DNA of 33,802 bases from UBA940 sp031548515 (GCA_031548515.1 JAVBRB010000007.1:1-33802); one strand, 5' to 3'; shown: positions 7,301 through 15,537, counted from the stretch's first letter. A program made the numbers and translations. The notes: a model not told the origin generated them from the letters alone.

Positions 7301-8428
7301 TTATCTGTAACTCTCTTCTGCTGTTCTTCTCAATACAAGGAAAGCTTCTTTTAAGGGTTGAGATACGGAACTTGTCGGTTCAGACAAGAGCATTGTCTGA
7401 TATATATTCAGAAATTTGTTTCTTCGACGGTGAAAAAAATGCAAGAAATGTCTGATGAAGCCGATACAATCTAAAACTGCAAACTCGATACCTGTTTTTT
7501 CATAAAGAGAGTCGGCATATTCTGCCACTTCAGAATCTATAACGTCGGTTGTAATGAAAATATAGTTGTCGATCTTGTCAGATTGTTTCGAGAGTTTTTT
7601 CAAAGCAACGTCGATATCTGTTTTTATAACCCTCTTATCTTTCATTTCATAACATGTCACGATTTTGTCCTCACCTGTTAAGATAATTTCGACATCTCCC
7701 ATGGAGCCGGTCTGCTCATCTGCCGCGTTGTGCCCTTCAAGACGCTTATTGACTTCTCCTGTCTGCTCCTTTGTGGTTTGGTATGCAGCGGCAATAATCA
7801 GGACAGGCAATCTGCTCGATCCTTTGCAATGAAGATGTTGAGATAAAAGAGTTATTATATCTTCCGTAGAAAGAGGTAAAATATCATCGGTTTGTTCCAA
7901 AGCGGCAGCTAACTGTTCCATCCTCTTTGCATCTTCGTCTTTTATGACAAGTAAAATGCGAATTATTTCCTGTAGAATATTTTCAGGAGTTTCATTTTTT
8001 GTATGTGCAGAATCCAGAATCTCAAGAGCATAGACATAAACTTTTCTCGGAGTGCCTACCAATACCATATCTAATGTTAAAGGACGGTCGATATTTCTCA
8101 ATGCAGGCGTCAAGTATGCGGTTGTAGAGTTACAAGGAAGTTTATATTTATACATCCATGGCTCGACAAAGTCCTCATCATAACCTCTCCCCGAATAAGT
8201 ATCATTGCCGGGAATTTCAGTATATGGTTTCCGTATATCGACATCGGGATTGTGTATTTTAGCAAGCATGCAAGACAGTAAAAACCTGATGGGGGCTTTC
8301 GTATTACATCTGCAAATAAACTCGATTTTCCCTTTTGTGTCTGGATTCTTCACGGCACTCGTCAGTTTATCAGAAAGGGCCTTATCATAGATATTCTCTA
8401 AAATATCCGTCGGAGTTTTCATATTCAT
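7301..8428 (-). CDS. Probable type II restriction endonuclease (SacI-like family)
   Basis: The 375-aa protein is coupled to a DNA adenine methyltransferase: its ATG lies 2 nt after the methyltransferase stop. A nuclease core of PD-ExK type is visible as NAADEQTGSMGDVEI (Asp245), then a strand and CYEMKDKR (Glu261, Lys263). Other striking blocks are IRFLLSCMLAKIHNPDVDIRKPY (47-69), YSGRGYDEDFVEPW (78-91) and LPCNSTTAYLTPALRN (97-112). From memory these blocks resemble the SacI-type restriction endonuclease family, but recognition specificity cannot be read from sequence. Base composition is much more AT-rich than the flanks (19 of 60 G+C at 7921-7980), supporting acquisition by transfer. It converges on the lipid kinase with only 9 bp between stops. 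Confidence 0.7.
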   Translation of the reverse strand: MNMKTPTDILENIYDKALSDKLTSAVKNPDTKGKIEFICRCNTKAPIRFLLSCMLAKIHNPDVDIRKPYTEIPGNDTYSGRGYDEDFVEPWMYKYKLPCNSTTAYLTPALRNIDRPLTLDMVLVGTPRKVYVYALEILDSAHTKNETPENILQEIIRILLVIKDEDAKRMEQLAAALEQTDDILPLSTEDIITLLSQHLHCKGSSRLPVLIIAAAYQTTKEQTGEVNKRLEGHNAADEQTGSMGDVEIILTGEDKIVTCYEMKDKRVIKTDIDVALKKLSKQSDKIDNYIFITTDVIDSEVAEYADSLYEKTGIEFAVLDCIGFIRHFLHFFHRRRNKFLNIYQTMLLSEPTSSVSQPLKEAFLVLRRTAEESYR

Positions 8429-8430
8429 AG

Positions 8431-9345
8431 TTATTCCGAAGAGGAGAGTGAAAATATATTTCTGGTGTTCAATTTATCTATATCATAATTTACCCAAAGT
8501 ACCTCCTGGCGAACATCTTTTGTAGAATGAATGATCTTTTCCGGTCCATATATTTTCGTCCACTTACCAGAAGGATAAAGTTCGTCCATCAGTTTACAGT
8601 CATAATTTGAGATGGCTGCCAATCCTTTGATTCCGTTTAGTTTCTCCGCTAATTTCCGGTGGTCTTGATCGGTCATTTCGAACCCGTAGGATCTCGTGTC
8701 GCCCCGAGTCCCATGAACGTATGGAGGATCACAGTAAAACAAGGTGTTATCGCTATCATACAATTCAACAACATCAATCGCCGGACGGTTCTCTATCTGA
8801 ACTCTCAAAAATCTTTCTGCAATAGAATCGAGTTGCTCGATACCCCCCACCCAGCGGCTTATGACTCCGCTCATTCCTGCCCGGCTTGTGTTCTTACAAT
8901 TAGCCCAACGGCCGATCGAAGCCGTTTGAGCCAGTCCTGTCCTCACCTGCCTTGCCCTTATGTAAAAACGTCTTGCCCGTTCAATATTGGTAATGTTGGG
9001 GTCTAATTCGCAGGCGATTCCAAATTCCTCTCTGGAAAATGGCGTCATTGCAATTTGCTCAATTAAAGCATATTTGTTCTCCCTCAGGGTTCTGAAAAAA
9101 TTCACCACTTCTCCATCGATATCGTTGTAGGTCTCAACTGGCGCAGGTTCTCGGTTCAGCAATACAGCTCCGGAACCGGCAAAAGGCTCGCAGTAATGTG
9201 TACAATCGGGAAGTTGGGGTAACAGCCAACCTAAGTGTGAGAATTTCCCGCCATACCATCCAAATGCGATCAATTTTCTAGGTTTCTTCAATGTTTGTAT
9301 CGGTGCTGCTGTCCTTCTGTTGTTTTTTGCTGTCGCTCCTTTCAT
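8431..9345 (-). CDS. D12-class N6-adenine DNA methyltransferase
   Basis: The 304-aa protein has the alpha-type order of amino-methyltransferase motifs. WYGGK (30-34, motif X) comes first, then the SAM-binding CEPFAGSGAVLLN (52-64, motif I) and ETYNDID (71-77, motif II). A target-recognition insert lies at about 95-195, followed by the catalytic FYCDPPYV (203-210, DPPY motif IV) and HGTRGDTRSYGF. It belongs to the Dam/M.DpnII-like D12 class, which methylates adenine N6 in its target; the target is not readable here. It should protect host DNA from the nuclease encoded directly downstream. A -7 promoter motif lies 21 nt upstream, which supports this ATG. Composition is AT-rich (21 of 60 G+C at 8461-8520). 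Confidence 0.9.
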   Translation of the reverse strand: MKGATAKNNRRTAAPIQTLKKPRKLIAFGWYGGKFSHLGWLLPQLPDCTHYCEPFAGSGAVLLNREPAPVETYNDIDGEVVNFFRTLRENKYALIEQIAMTPFSREEFGIACELDPNITNIERARRFYIRARQVRTGLAQTASIGRWANCKNTSRAGMSGVISRWVGGIEQLDSIAERFLRVQIENRPAIDVVELYDSDNTLFYCDPPYVHGTRGDTRSYGFEMTDQDHRKLAEKLNGIKGLAAISNYDCKLMDELYPSGKWTKIYGPEKIIHSTKDVRQEVLWVNYDIDKLNTRNIFSLSSSE

Positions 9346-9365
9346 TTTGCTGAGATCGATTTTCC

Positions 9366-9373
9366 CAAAGGTA
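9366..9373 (-). promoter_or_regulatory. -7 element of the restriction-modification operon
   Basis: On the minus strand the sequence reads TACCTTTG, an exact TAnnTTTG match, ending 20 nt before the methyltransferase ATG. A matching TTTG -33 element is not evident at 19-20 nt. The short leader suggests the methyltransferase is translated first and the nuclease only by coupling. Confidence 0.5.
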
Positions 9374-9510
9374 CTATATTTTTCCAGAATCAGGGTTGTT
9401 TGGTTTCTTTTAGAGAATATGGCTTTGTCTTTGGGAAACTGTTCAAACGGTGTTGATAAAAGTAGTTTTCCGATCTTTATTCTTAACCCGATAAACCGTA
9501 AACTTGTATT

Positions 9511-9527
9511 GGCGGAAGATTTCCGCC
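9511..9527. repeat. Short GC-rich inverted repeat upstream of nrdJ
   Basis: Two exact 7-bp arms (GGCGGAA / TTCCGCC) flank a 3-nt loop inside otherwise AT-rich DNA, 38 nt before the nrdJ start. Role unknown; it could be part of a leader or the edge of the acquired island. Confidence 0.4.
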
Positions 9528-9543
9528 TGGTATTGTATTCCTT

Positions 9544-9560
9544 TAACTATAAAATAGTTA
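9544..9560 (+). promoter_or_regulatory. Palindromic candidate operator before nrdJ
   Basis: TAACTAT-AAA-ATAGTTA is a perfect 7-bp inverted repeat ending 4 nt before the nrdJ ATG. Its core ACTAT...ATAGT resembles NrdR boxes (ACTATATATAGT) but is one nucleotide longer and stands alone rather than in a pair, so NrdR control is only a possibility. It could also be a small mRNA hairpin masking the start. Confidence 0.4.
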
Positions 9561-9564
9561 CATA

Positions 9565-12129
9565 ATGCCCGACATTAACATTAAAACACAGCAAAGCCTC
9601 CGCGAATATACTTACGCCGAAGCGCTCGAAGGTGCGAAAGAGTATTTCAAAGGTGACGAACTGGCCGCAACGGTATGGCTCAGCAAGTATGCGCTCAAGG
9701 ATTCTTTCGGACGCATCTATGAGAAGTCGCCCGAACAGATGCACCAACGCATAGCGTCGGAGTTGGCCCGTATCGAAAACAATTACCCCAATCCCATGGG
9801 GACGCTCGAGATATTCGACCTGCTGGAGGATTTCAAATACGTTATTCCACAGGGGGGGCCGATGACGGGTATCGGTAACCATCTGCAAGTCGCGTCGCTG
9901 TCGAACTGCTTTGTGATAGGGCACCGCAATCCCGCCGACTCGTACGGCGGCATTATCCGCATCGACGAGGAGCAGGTACAGCTGATGAAGCGCAGGGGAG
10001 GCGTCGGGCACGACCTTTCGCACATCAGGCCCACCGGAAGCCCCGTGCTGAACAGCGCGCTCACCTCGACCGGCATAGTGCCCTTCATGGAACGCTACTC
10101 CAACTCGACGCGCGAAGTGGCGCAGGACGGCCGCCGCGGGGCGCTGATGCTGTCGCTGTCGATCAAACACCCCGACGCCGAACGTTTCATCGACGCGAAA
10201 GTCGAGACAGGGAAAGTTACCGGTGCCAACGTTTCGATTAAGATAGACGACGAATTCATGGAGTGCGTGCGCGAGGGAAAACCCTATACGCAGCAGTTTC
10301 CCATAAAATCGGACAACCCTTCTCATAAAATGGAGATCGATGCCCGTGCGCTGTGGAACAAGATAATCCACAACGCATGGAAATCGGCAGAACCGGGAGT
10401 CTTGTTCTGGGACACCATTATCCGCGAGTCGATCCCCGACTGCTATGCTGACGAGGGGTTCGTCACGGTGTCTACAAACCCTTGCGGCGAGATACCGCTC
10501 TGCCCCTACGACAGCTGCCGTCTGCTGGCTATAAATCTATACAGCTACGTAGACAAGCCGTTCACGCCGGAAGCGAAGTTCGATTTCGACAAGTTCAAAG
10601 ACCACGTCCACAAGGCGATGAGGCTGATGGACGACATCATAGACCTGGAGTTGGAAAAGGTCGACGCGATTATAAAAAAGATCACGGCCGACCCGGAGGA
10701 TCACGATATCCGCCGCGTGGAGCACAACCTGTGGGAAAAAATAAAGGAGAAAGCGAAGCAGGGACGCCGCACGGGCCTGGGCATCACGGCCGAAGGCGAC
10801 ATGCTGGCCGCGCTGGGCATCACATACGGCGCTCAGGAAGCGATAGATTTTTCGGTCGAGGTGCAGAAGACACTTGCCGTGGAGGCTTACCGCGCGTCGG
10901 TCGTAATGGCCGGCGAAAGGGGGGCATTCCCGATGTACAACTCGTCGAAAGAGGCGAACAACCCCATGATAACGCGTCTGCGCGAGGCCGATCCCGCGCT
11001 ATACGACCGGATGGTAAAGGACGGCCGCCGCAATATCGCACTGCTGACAATCGCACCCACAGGGACCACCTCACTCATGTCTCAGACCACCTCGGGTATC
11101 GAACCCGTGTTCCGTCCAGTCTATATGCGTCGACGTAAGGTCAATCCCAACGACAAGGACGTGAAAATTACCTTCACCGACGAGAACGGCGACAGTTGGG
11201 AGGAATATAATGTCTACCACCACAAGTTTATTACGTGGATGGAAGTCAACGGTTACGACGTTTCCAAGATGAAGCATGCTTCGCAGGAGCAGCTCGACGA
11301 GTTGGTGAGGAAGTCGCCGTACTATAAAGCTACGGCCAACGATATCGACTGGGTGGATAAGGTAAAGATGCAGGGCGCGATCCAGAAATGGGTAGACCAC
11401 TCCATCTCCGTTACCGTCAACCTGCCTAACAACGTCACCGAAGAACTTGTGGCAGAGGTCTATATGACCGCATGGCAGGAAGGATGCAAAGGCGTAACGG
11501 TCTATCGCGACGGCTCGCGCGACGGCGTCCTTATCGAAAAGGGCAAAAAGAAAGACGGTGCATCGCCGAATGGCACATACGACCCTCCGCGCCAACGTCC
11601 CAAGGAACTCGACGCCGACATTGTACGTTTCCGCAACGGCGACGAGGAATGGATCGCTTTCGTGGGTATGTATGAAGGGCGCCCGTATGAGATATTCACC
11701 GGACGCATGGAGGAAGACGCCATGTTCATACCGCGCAAGATCACCAAGGGAAAGATCATAAAGGTGCGCGAGGCCGATGGCGGCAGGCGCTACGATTTCC
11801 AGTACACAGACCGTTACGGCTACACATCCACAATCGGCGGCATCTCGCGCCTTTTCGATGAAGAGTTCTGGAACTATGCAAAACTCATTTCAGGCGTACT
11901 TCGCAACGGCATGCCGATAGTCGACGTGGTGAACCTGATAGACTCGCTGCACCTCAACAGCGAATCCATCAATACCTGGAAAAACGGTGTCGGCCGCGCC
12001 CTGAAACAGTATATCGCCGACGGGACTAAAGATAAAAAGAAATGCCCGCAGTGCAACGAAGACACCTTGGTCTACCAGAACGGATGCCCGACATGCATGT
12101 CGTGCGGATATTCCAAGTGCGGCAGCTAG
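9565..12129 (+). CDS. nrdJ: Adenosylcobalamin-dependent ribonucleotide reductase (class II)
   Basis: It reduces ribonucleotides to deoxyribonucleotides using a coenzyme B12 radical. The 854-aa protein shows LSNCFVIG (first active-site Cys) and RRGGVGHDLSHIRPTGS. The active-site finger motif STNPCGEIPL carries Asn, radical Cys and Glu. The phosphate loop is IAPTGTTSLMSQTTSGIEPVF. The C-terminus carries a CPQC...GCPTCMSCGYSKCGS zinc-ribbon-like redox tail typical of Bacteroidota NrdJ. No B subunit gene is nearby, as expected for class II. No cobalamin riboswitch was recognised in the 219-bp upstream gap; a palindrome lies just before the start. GC-rich codons contrast with the preceding island (38 of 60 G+C at 9961-10020). 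Confidence 0.95.
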   Translation: MPDINIKTQQSLREYTYAEALEGAKEYFKGDELAATVWLSKYALKDSFGRIYEKSPEQMHQRIASELARIENNYPNPMGTLEIFDLLEDFKYVIPQGGPMTGIGNHLQVASLSNCFVIGHRNPADSYGGIIRIDEEQVQLMKRRGGVGHDLSHIRPTGSPVLNSALTSTGIVPFMERYSNSTREVAQDGRRGALMLSLSIKHPDAERFIDAKVETGKVTGANVSIKIDDEFMECVREGKPYTQQFPIKSDNPSHKMEIDARALWNKIIHNAWKSAEPGVLFWDTIIRESIPDCYADEGFVTVSTNPCGEIPLCPYDSCRLLAINLYSYVDKPFTPEAKFDFDKFKDHVHKAMRLMDDIIDLELEKVDAIIKKITADPEDHDIRRVEHNLWEKIKEKAKQGRRTGLGITAEGDMLAALGITYGAQEAIDFSVEVQKTLAVEAYRASVVMAGERGAFPMYNSSKEANNPMITRLREADPALYDRMVKDGRRNIALLTIAPTGTTSLMSQTTSGIEPVFRPVYMRRRKVNPNDKDVKITFTDENGDSWEEYNVYHHKFITWMEVNGYDVSKMKHASQEQLDELVRKSPYYKATANDIDWVDKVKMQGAIQKWVDHSISVTVNLPNNVTEELVAEVYMTAWQEGCKGVTVYRDGSRDGVLIEKGKKKDGASPNGTYDPPRQRPKELDADIVRFRNGDEEWIAFVGMYEGRPYEIFTGRMEEDAMFIPRKITKGKIIKVREADGGRRYDFQYTDRYGYTSTIGGISRLFDEEFWNYAKLISGVLRNGMPIVDVVNLIDSLHLNSESINTWKNGVGRALKQYIADGTKDKKKCPQCNEDTLVYQNGCPTCMSCGYSKCGS

Positions 12130-12147
12130 TATGCGGTATCAGCTGCC
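12121..12147 (+). repeat. Hairpin overlapping the nrdJ stop
   Basis: GGCAGCT (12121-12127) and AGCTGCC (12141-12147) are perfect 7-bp arms around a 13-nt loop; the left arm includes the last Gly-Ser codons and the first base of the stop. It precedes a second hairpin with a T-run. Confidence 0.4.
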
Positions 12148-12159
12148 GACACGCCCCGG

Positions 12160-12196
12160 CAATGCCGTAAACTGGAGAAGACAAGGCATTGTTTTT
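12160..12196 (+). terminator. Candidate terminator of nrdJ
   Basis: CAATGCC and GGCATTG pair across an 18-nt loop and are followed directly by five T. The stem is short and the loop long, so the call is tentative, but the position after nrdJ and before a new promoter-like motif is right. Confidence 0.45.
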
Positions 12197-12288
12197 GCAG
12201 AGATTACATTACTACACGGCCGGTTTCTTGATCTTTTTTGAAAAAACTACTCCGGCAGCCGGACAACCGGAAAAAACAGAACAGTATT

Positions 12289-12296
12289 TACCTTTT
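12289..12296 (+). promoter_or_regulatory. Near-consensus -7 element TACCTTTT
   Basis: TACCTTTT differs from TAnnTTTG only in the last base and lies 13 nt before the ATG at 12310. No clear -33 TTTG was found. Confidence 0.35.
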
Positions 12297-12309
12297 TAAG
12301 GCATTGATT

Positions 12310-13527
12310 ATGAAGAAAATTATCCTCGCTATTTCAGTTGTGTTCGCGGCTGCGGTCACGGTAAACGCCCAGACTGACAAGACCGGGGCCGATTATGAAA
12401 ACCTTCGCGGCCCGTTCATCACCAACCCGTTCTGGGACAATTGGTCCGTGTCTATGGGTGCCGGGGTTAACGCCTGGGTGCGCCCTTCGACCATGAACGG
12501 AGAAGAGTACAAGGGGTTCAACAAGATAACCCCGATGTTCCAGCTGGGTGCGACAAAGATGCTGGCTCCCAATTATGGCATACGCCTGCAGGGCAACTAC
12601 GGCAAGATCAAGGACTACACGAGTTTTGCCGGCGTCTATACTAAGGAGCAGAAGTCGGCGGATAAATACCTGCTCGATTTTAACTATTGGACAGTGGAGG
12701 CGGATTTCCTGTTCAATCTCTCAAATGCGATAGGCGGGTACAAGGCTGCGCGTTTCTATAATGCGACATTGTTTGCCGGATTCGGATTCGGCCGTTCGTC
12801 CGGTGCCGACCTAGCCGGCGACAGGTACACCGACAACGAATTTCTTTTCAACGCAGGCCTTCTGAACACTTTCCGCATAACCGAAGCCCTGGATTTCTAC
12901 GCCGAACTGAAAGCCAATGTCGTAAGCCAGGAATTTGCGGCTAAAAATGCCACGTCGGAAGCCGGACAGACGTACCTCGCTTCGACGAAAGCGGGACTCA
13001 TTCCATCGCTTACCGTCGGGTTTACGTACAAGTTCAAGGACCGCCGGTTCTACAAGCACGAGATATGCAATACGGCGCCTTATGAAAGCCGCATAAGCGA
13101 TCTGAAGAGGGAACTAGCCATGGCGCAGGCCATAGCCGACAAATACAAAGCCGTGGCAGAGGCCGAACCCGAAGTTATCGAGGTCATTGAAGAAGTCTCG
13201 GAAACGGTCGCAACGCCGCTCACGATATTCTTCAGGATCGGTAAGGCCGACCTTTCGGAGTTCGAAATGCTGCATGTCAGATATGCTGCCGACATTATCA
13301 GGAACGATCCTGATCAGGAAAAAGTCTACATCCTTACCGGGTTGGCCGACAGCGGTACCGGCTCCGCGGAACGCAACCAGACATTGAGCGAAAAAAGGGC
13401 TGAAGCTGTCAGAAATGCCTTGATAGAATTGGGTGTCAGCGCTGACCGTCTGGAAACGCAGGCGCTGGGTGGCACCGTAAATCCATTTGAGAAACCCGAA
13501 ATGAACAGGGTTGTTATAATAGACTAG
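12310..13527 (+). CDS. OmpA-family outer-membrane protein
   Basis: The start chosen is the ATG at 12310, which begins a clear signal peptide (MKKIILAISVVFAAAVTVNAQ); an upstream TTG at 12238 would add a charged leader with no signal. The 405-aa product has an N-terminal beta-barrel (about 22-250; strands such as GIRLQGNYGKI and LIPSLTVGFTYKFK). A short Ala/Glu-rich linker with coiled-coil character follows (about 262-300: LKRELAMAQAIADKYKAVAEAEPEV). The C-terminal OmpA domain (about 305-405) includes NQTLSEKRAEAVRNALIELGV. This layout fits Bacteroidota OmpA/OprF-like porins that tether the outer membrane to peptidoglycan. It ends just before a strong hairpin terminator. Confidence 0.88.
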   Translation: MKKIILAISVVFAAAVTVNAQTDKTGADYENLRGPFITNPFWDNWSVSMGAGVNAWVRPSTMNGEEYKGFNKITPMFQLGATKMLAPNYGIRLQGNYGKIKDYTSFAGVYTKEQKSADKYLLDFNYWTVEADFLFNLSNAIGGYKAARFYNATLFAGFGFGRSSGADLAGDRYTDNEFLFNAGLLNTFRITEALDFYAELKANVVSQEFAAKNATSEAGQTYLASTKAGLIPSLTVGFTYKFKDRRFYKHEICNTAPYESRISDLKRELAMAQAIADKYKAVAEAEPEVIEVIEEVSETVATPLTIFFRIGKADLSEFEMLHVRYAADIIRNDPDQEKVYILTGLADSGTGSAERNQTLSEKRAEAVRNALIELGVSADRLETQALGGTVNPFEKPEMNRVVIID

Positions 13528-13544
13528 GACAGTGTTAAATAATT

Positions 13545-13587
13545 CAACGAGAAAGCCCCGGAGAGACTCTCCGGGGCTTTCTCGTTG
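13545..13587. terminator. Bidirectional terminator between ompA-like gene and efp
   Basis: A perfect 19-bp inverted repeat (13545-13563 with 13569-13587) with a 5-nt loop contains the GC core GCCCCGGAG and A/T-rich outer sides. It lies between two convergent genes, 18 nt after the OmpA-family stop and about 20 nt past the efp stop, so it can serve both. Confidence 0.85.
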
Positions 13588-13607
13588 CGTCGAAATAGAC
13601 CGCAGAG

Positions 13608-14174
13608 TTACTTCTGGCGTTCATAGTATTCACGGGTGCGGGTATCGACGCGAATCTTGTCGCCCGTGTTGATGAACAGCGGAACACGTACCGTTGCACC
13701 GGTATTGACAGTTGCGGGTTTCAGGGAGTTGGTCGAAGCGGTGTCCCCTTTGATGCCCGGTTCGGTGTAGGTGACCTCCATATCCACGATCGGAGGGAGT
13801 TCGGCCGTCATCGGCGCCTCTTTTTCGGTGTGATACATTACTTCCAGCAACTGGCCGTCGACCATCAGGTCGGCATTGTTGATCATTTCTTTCGGAATGG
13901 TGATTTCTTCGAAAGTTTCTGTGTGCATCAGGTGCACCCCCAAGTCATCCTCGTATGTGAACTGGTAGGGACGCCTTTCGATGCGTACCGGTTCGATCTT
14001 TTCACCGGCTGTGAAGGTATTGTCGATGGTGCGTCCATTTTCGAGGTTTTTGAGCCTGGTGCGTACAAAGGCGGGACCCTTGCCCGGTTTGACGTGTTGA
14101 AAATCTATGATCTGAAATGTTTTGCCGTTGTACTCTATGCACATTCCGATCTTTATATCAGAGGTTGTTGCCAT
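13608..14174 (-). CDS. efp: Translation elongation factor P
   Basis: EF-P binds stalled ribosomes and promotes peptide-bond formation at proline stretches. The 188-aa protein has the three-domain EF-P layout: an N-terminal KOW-like domain with the loop HVKPGKGPAFVRTRLKN and two OB domains, ending VDTRTREYYERQ. Lys32 in KPGKGPAF is equivalent to the modified Lys34 of E. coli EF-P. No modification enzyme gene is seen here. A good promoter (TTTG-N20-TAATTTTG) lies 46-78 nt upstream, after the ubiX stop, so efp can be transcribed on its own. Confidence 0.95.
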   Translation of the reverse strand: MATTSDIKIGMCIEYNGKTFQIIDFQHVKPGKGPAFVRTRLKNLENGRTIDNTFTAGEKIEPVRIERRPYQFTYEDDLGVHLMHTETFEEITIPKEMINNADLMVDGQLLEVMYHTEKEAPMTAELPPIVDMEVTYTEPGIKGDTASTNSLKPATVNTGATVRVPLFINTGDKIRVDTRTREYYERQK

Positions 14175-14220
14175 TGGTATATTTTTAATTAGTTATGAGT
14201 CGTTGTGGCTGGAAAGCCTG

Positions 14221-14252
14221 CAAAATTAGTCATTCTGCAGGAAAATTACAAA
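14221..14252 (-). promoter_or_regulatory. efp promoter
   Basis: On the minus strand, TTTG (14249-14252) and TAATTTTG (14221-14228) are separated by 20 nt, close to the TTTG-N19-TAnnTTTG consensus. The -7 element lies 46 nt before the efp ATG; the -33 element is 8 nt from the ubiX stop. Confidence 0.65.
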
Positions 14253-14259
14253 TATGGGA

Positions 14260-14823
14260 TTACCGGCCCCACTCGTAGCTTCCCGACGCGATGCCGAGAC
14301 ACGAGACCACGCGGTCGGCCACGGTGGCGCAAACCTCTTCGACAGTCTCCGGGTGCGAGTAGAATGAAGGCGAAGCCGGAAGTACAGCGGCTCCGGCTTC
14401 GGCCAGCGAAACAAGGTTGCGCAAGTGTATCAAATTCACAGGGGTTTCGCGCGGGACGAGTATCAGTCGGCGCCCTTCCTTGAGCATAACGTCGGCCGCA
14501 CGTGCTATAAGGTCGCCGCCTGCGCCAGAGGCTATCCGCCCGATGCATCCCATAGAGCATGGTACTACTGCCATCGCATCCCAACGCGCAGAACCAGATG
14601 CAGGCGAGGCGAACATATCTTCGTTGTCGAAACGGACGATTCGCGGCCCTTCCGGCAGGGTGATTTTTTCCCATTCGGCCACTTCCGCACCGCGGCGGCT
14701 GACAATAAGCCCGATATCCCCAACCTCGTCCGAGGCAGACAGACGTTCCAGCACGATGCGGGCATAAATGCTTCCGCTTGCGCCGGTCACTGCAACTATT
14801 ATGTTCTTCTTTCGCTGCGTCAT
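14260..14823 (-). CDS. ubiX: Flavin prenyltransferase UbiX
   Basis: UbiX attaches a dimethylallyl group to FMN to make prenylated FMN for UbiD-type decarboxylases. The 187-aa product from the ATG at 14823 begins the Rossmann-like fold with IIVAVTGASGSIYARIVLERL. It continues with the VPCSMGCIGRIASGAGGDLIARAADVMLKEGR block, then RETPVNLIHLRNLVSLAEAGA and PASPSFYSHPETVEE. These are the typical UbiX motifs for FMN and dimethylallyl phosphate. An in-frame ATG 57 nt upstream (14880) gives a charged extension outside the family and is less likely. It probably follows the deacetylase gene on the same strand. No ubiD is in this window. Confidence 0.92.
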   Translation of the reverse strand: MTQRKKNIIVAVTGASGSIYARIVLERLSASDEVGDIGLIVSRRGAEVAEWEKITLPEGPRIVRFDNEDMFASPASGSARWDAMAVVPCSMGCIGRIASGAGGDLIARAADVMLKEGRRLILVPRETPVNLIHLRNLVSLAEAGAAVLPASPSFYSHPETVEEVCATVADRVVSCLGIASGSYEWGR

Positions 14824-14896
14824 AGTTTCCTTTTTTGCTGTTATCTCCCTCGTATCTTCAGCACAGCCTGCGGCCGACAAGCGGCCTCAGGTCGAC

Positions 14897-14930
14897 AAAT
14901 GTAAAGTTATAGTTCTATAACTTTACATTT
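14897..14930. repeat. 15-bp perfect hairpin overlapping the deacetylase stop codon
   Basis: Arms 14897-14911 and 14916-14930 are exact reverse complements with a 4-nt loop. The left arm (plus strand) contains the deacetylase TAA stop at 14907-14909 and the right arm encodes its last residues (VIEL region). AT-rich, with TTTACATTT at the 3' side on either strand. It may terminate or stabilise the deacetylase transcript ahead of ubiX. Confidence 0.6.
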
Positions 14931-15515
14931 CATCCCGTGCTCTTCGAGGTATTTAAGCGTGCGCGGCAGCACGAAATGGAGATTCTTGAAGGCCTTTTCC
15001 GAATCATGGAATACCACTATATCGCCCGGCCGGACATGTCTTATCACATAGTTGAGGCAACTCCGCGGCCGCACGTTTCGGTTGTAATCACGGCTGATTA
15101 TATCCCACATGACGATATTGTACCGTTGGCTGAGAACGCGCGCCTGTTTGGGCGTGATGCGGCCGTAAGGCGGACGGAACAGATCGGTATGCAGCGTCTG
15201 GTTGGCAAGGTCGACGTCGTCTACGTAGTTTTCCGATTTCATTTTCCACCCTTTCTGGTGGCTGTATGTGTGGTTTCCAACCTTATGGCCGCCGTCGATG
15301 ATACGCTGATAAAGGTCGGGATACATCTCGACGTTCTTGCCGAGGCAGAAAAAAGTGGCCTTAACGCCAAAACGTGCCAACTCCTTGAGTATCCATTCCG
15401 TGACTCCCGGTGTCGGGCCGTCGTCGAACGTCAGGAATACATGTTCCCTGTCCGGAATGTCCCATATAAGGTCCGGCATCAGCCGTCTGAGGAATTTAGG
15501 AGGTATAAAGCGCAT
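14907..15515 (-). CDS. Polysaccharide deacetylase (NodB domain, CE4)
   Basis: CE4 enzymes remove acetyl groups from N-acetylated sugars, often peptidoglycan or chitin-like chains, with a divalent metal. The 202-aa protein is essentially one NodB domain: FLTFDDGPTPG (catalytic and metal Asp31-Asp32), GNHTYSHQ (His82 and His86, metal ligands), FRPPYGR (114-119) and late GDIVVFHDS (His). No signal peptide or membrane segment is visible from this start, so either it acts in the cytoplasm or is exported by another route; I see no better upstream start. A consensus divergent promoter lies 23-53 nt upstream. Confidence 0.9.
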   Translation of the reverse strand: MRFIPPKFLRRLMPDLIWDIPDREHVFLTFDDGPTPGVTEWILKELARFGVKATFFCLGKNVEMYPDLYQRIIDGGHKVGNHTYSHQKGWKMKSENYVDDVDLANQTLHTDLFRPPYGRITPKQARVLSQRYNIVMWDIISRDYNRNVRPRSCLNYVIRHVRPGDIVVFHDSEKAFKNLHFVLPRTLKYLEEHGMKCKVIEL

Positions 15516-15537
15516 AAAGCCGCAAAAAATTAATAAA

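Noticed and set aside
9346..9564. Cobalamin riboswitch upstream of the B12-dependent nrdJ
   Set aside because: No B12-box-like conserved sequence or extended pairing was found; only a short hairpin and a palindrome are present.
12238..12309. N-terminal extension of the OmpA-family protein
   Set aside because: Begins with TTG, spans the promoter-like motif and hides the signal peptide; ATG 12310 is preferred.
13608..14174. EF-P modification genes nearby
   Set aside because: Searched the neighbours for EpmA/EpmB or EarP-like proteins; none is present in the window.
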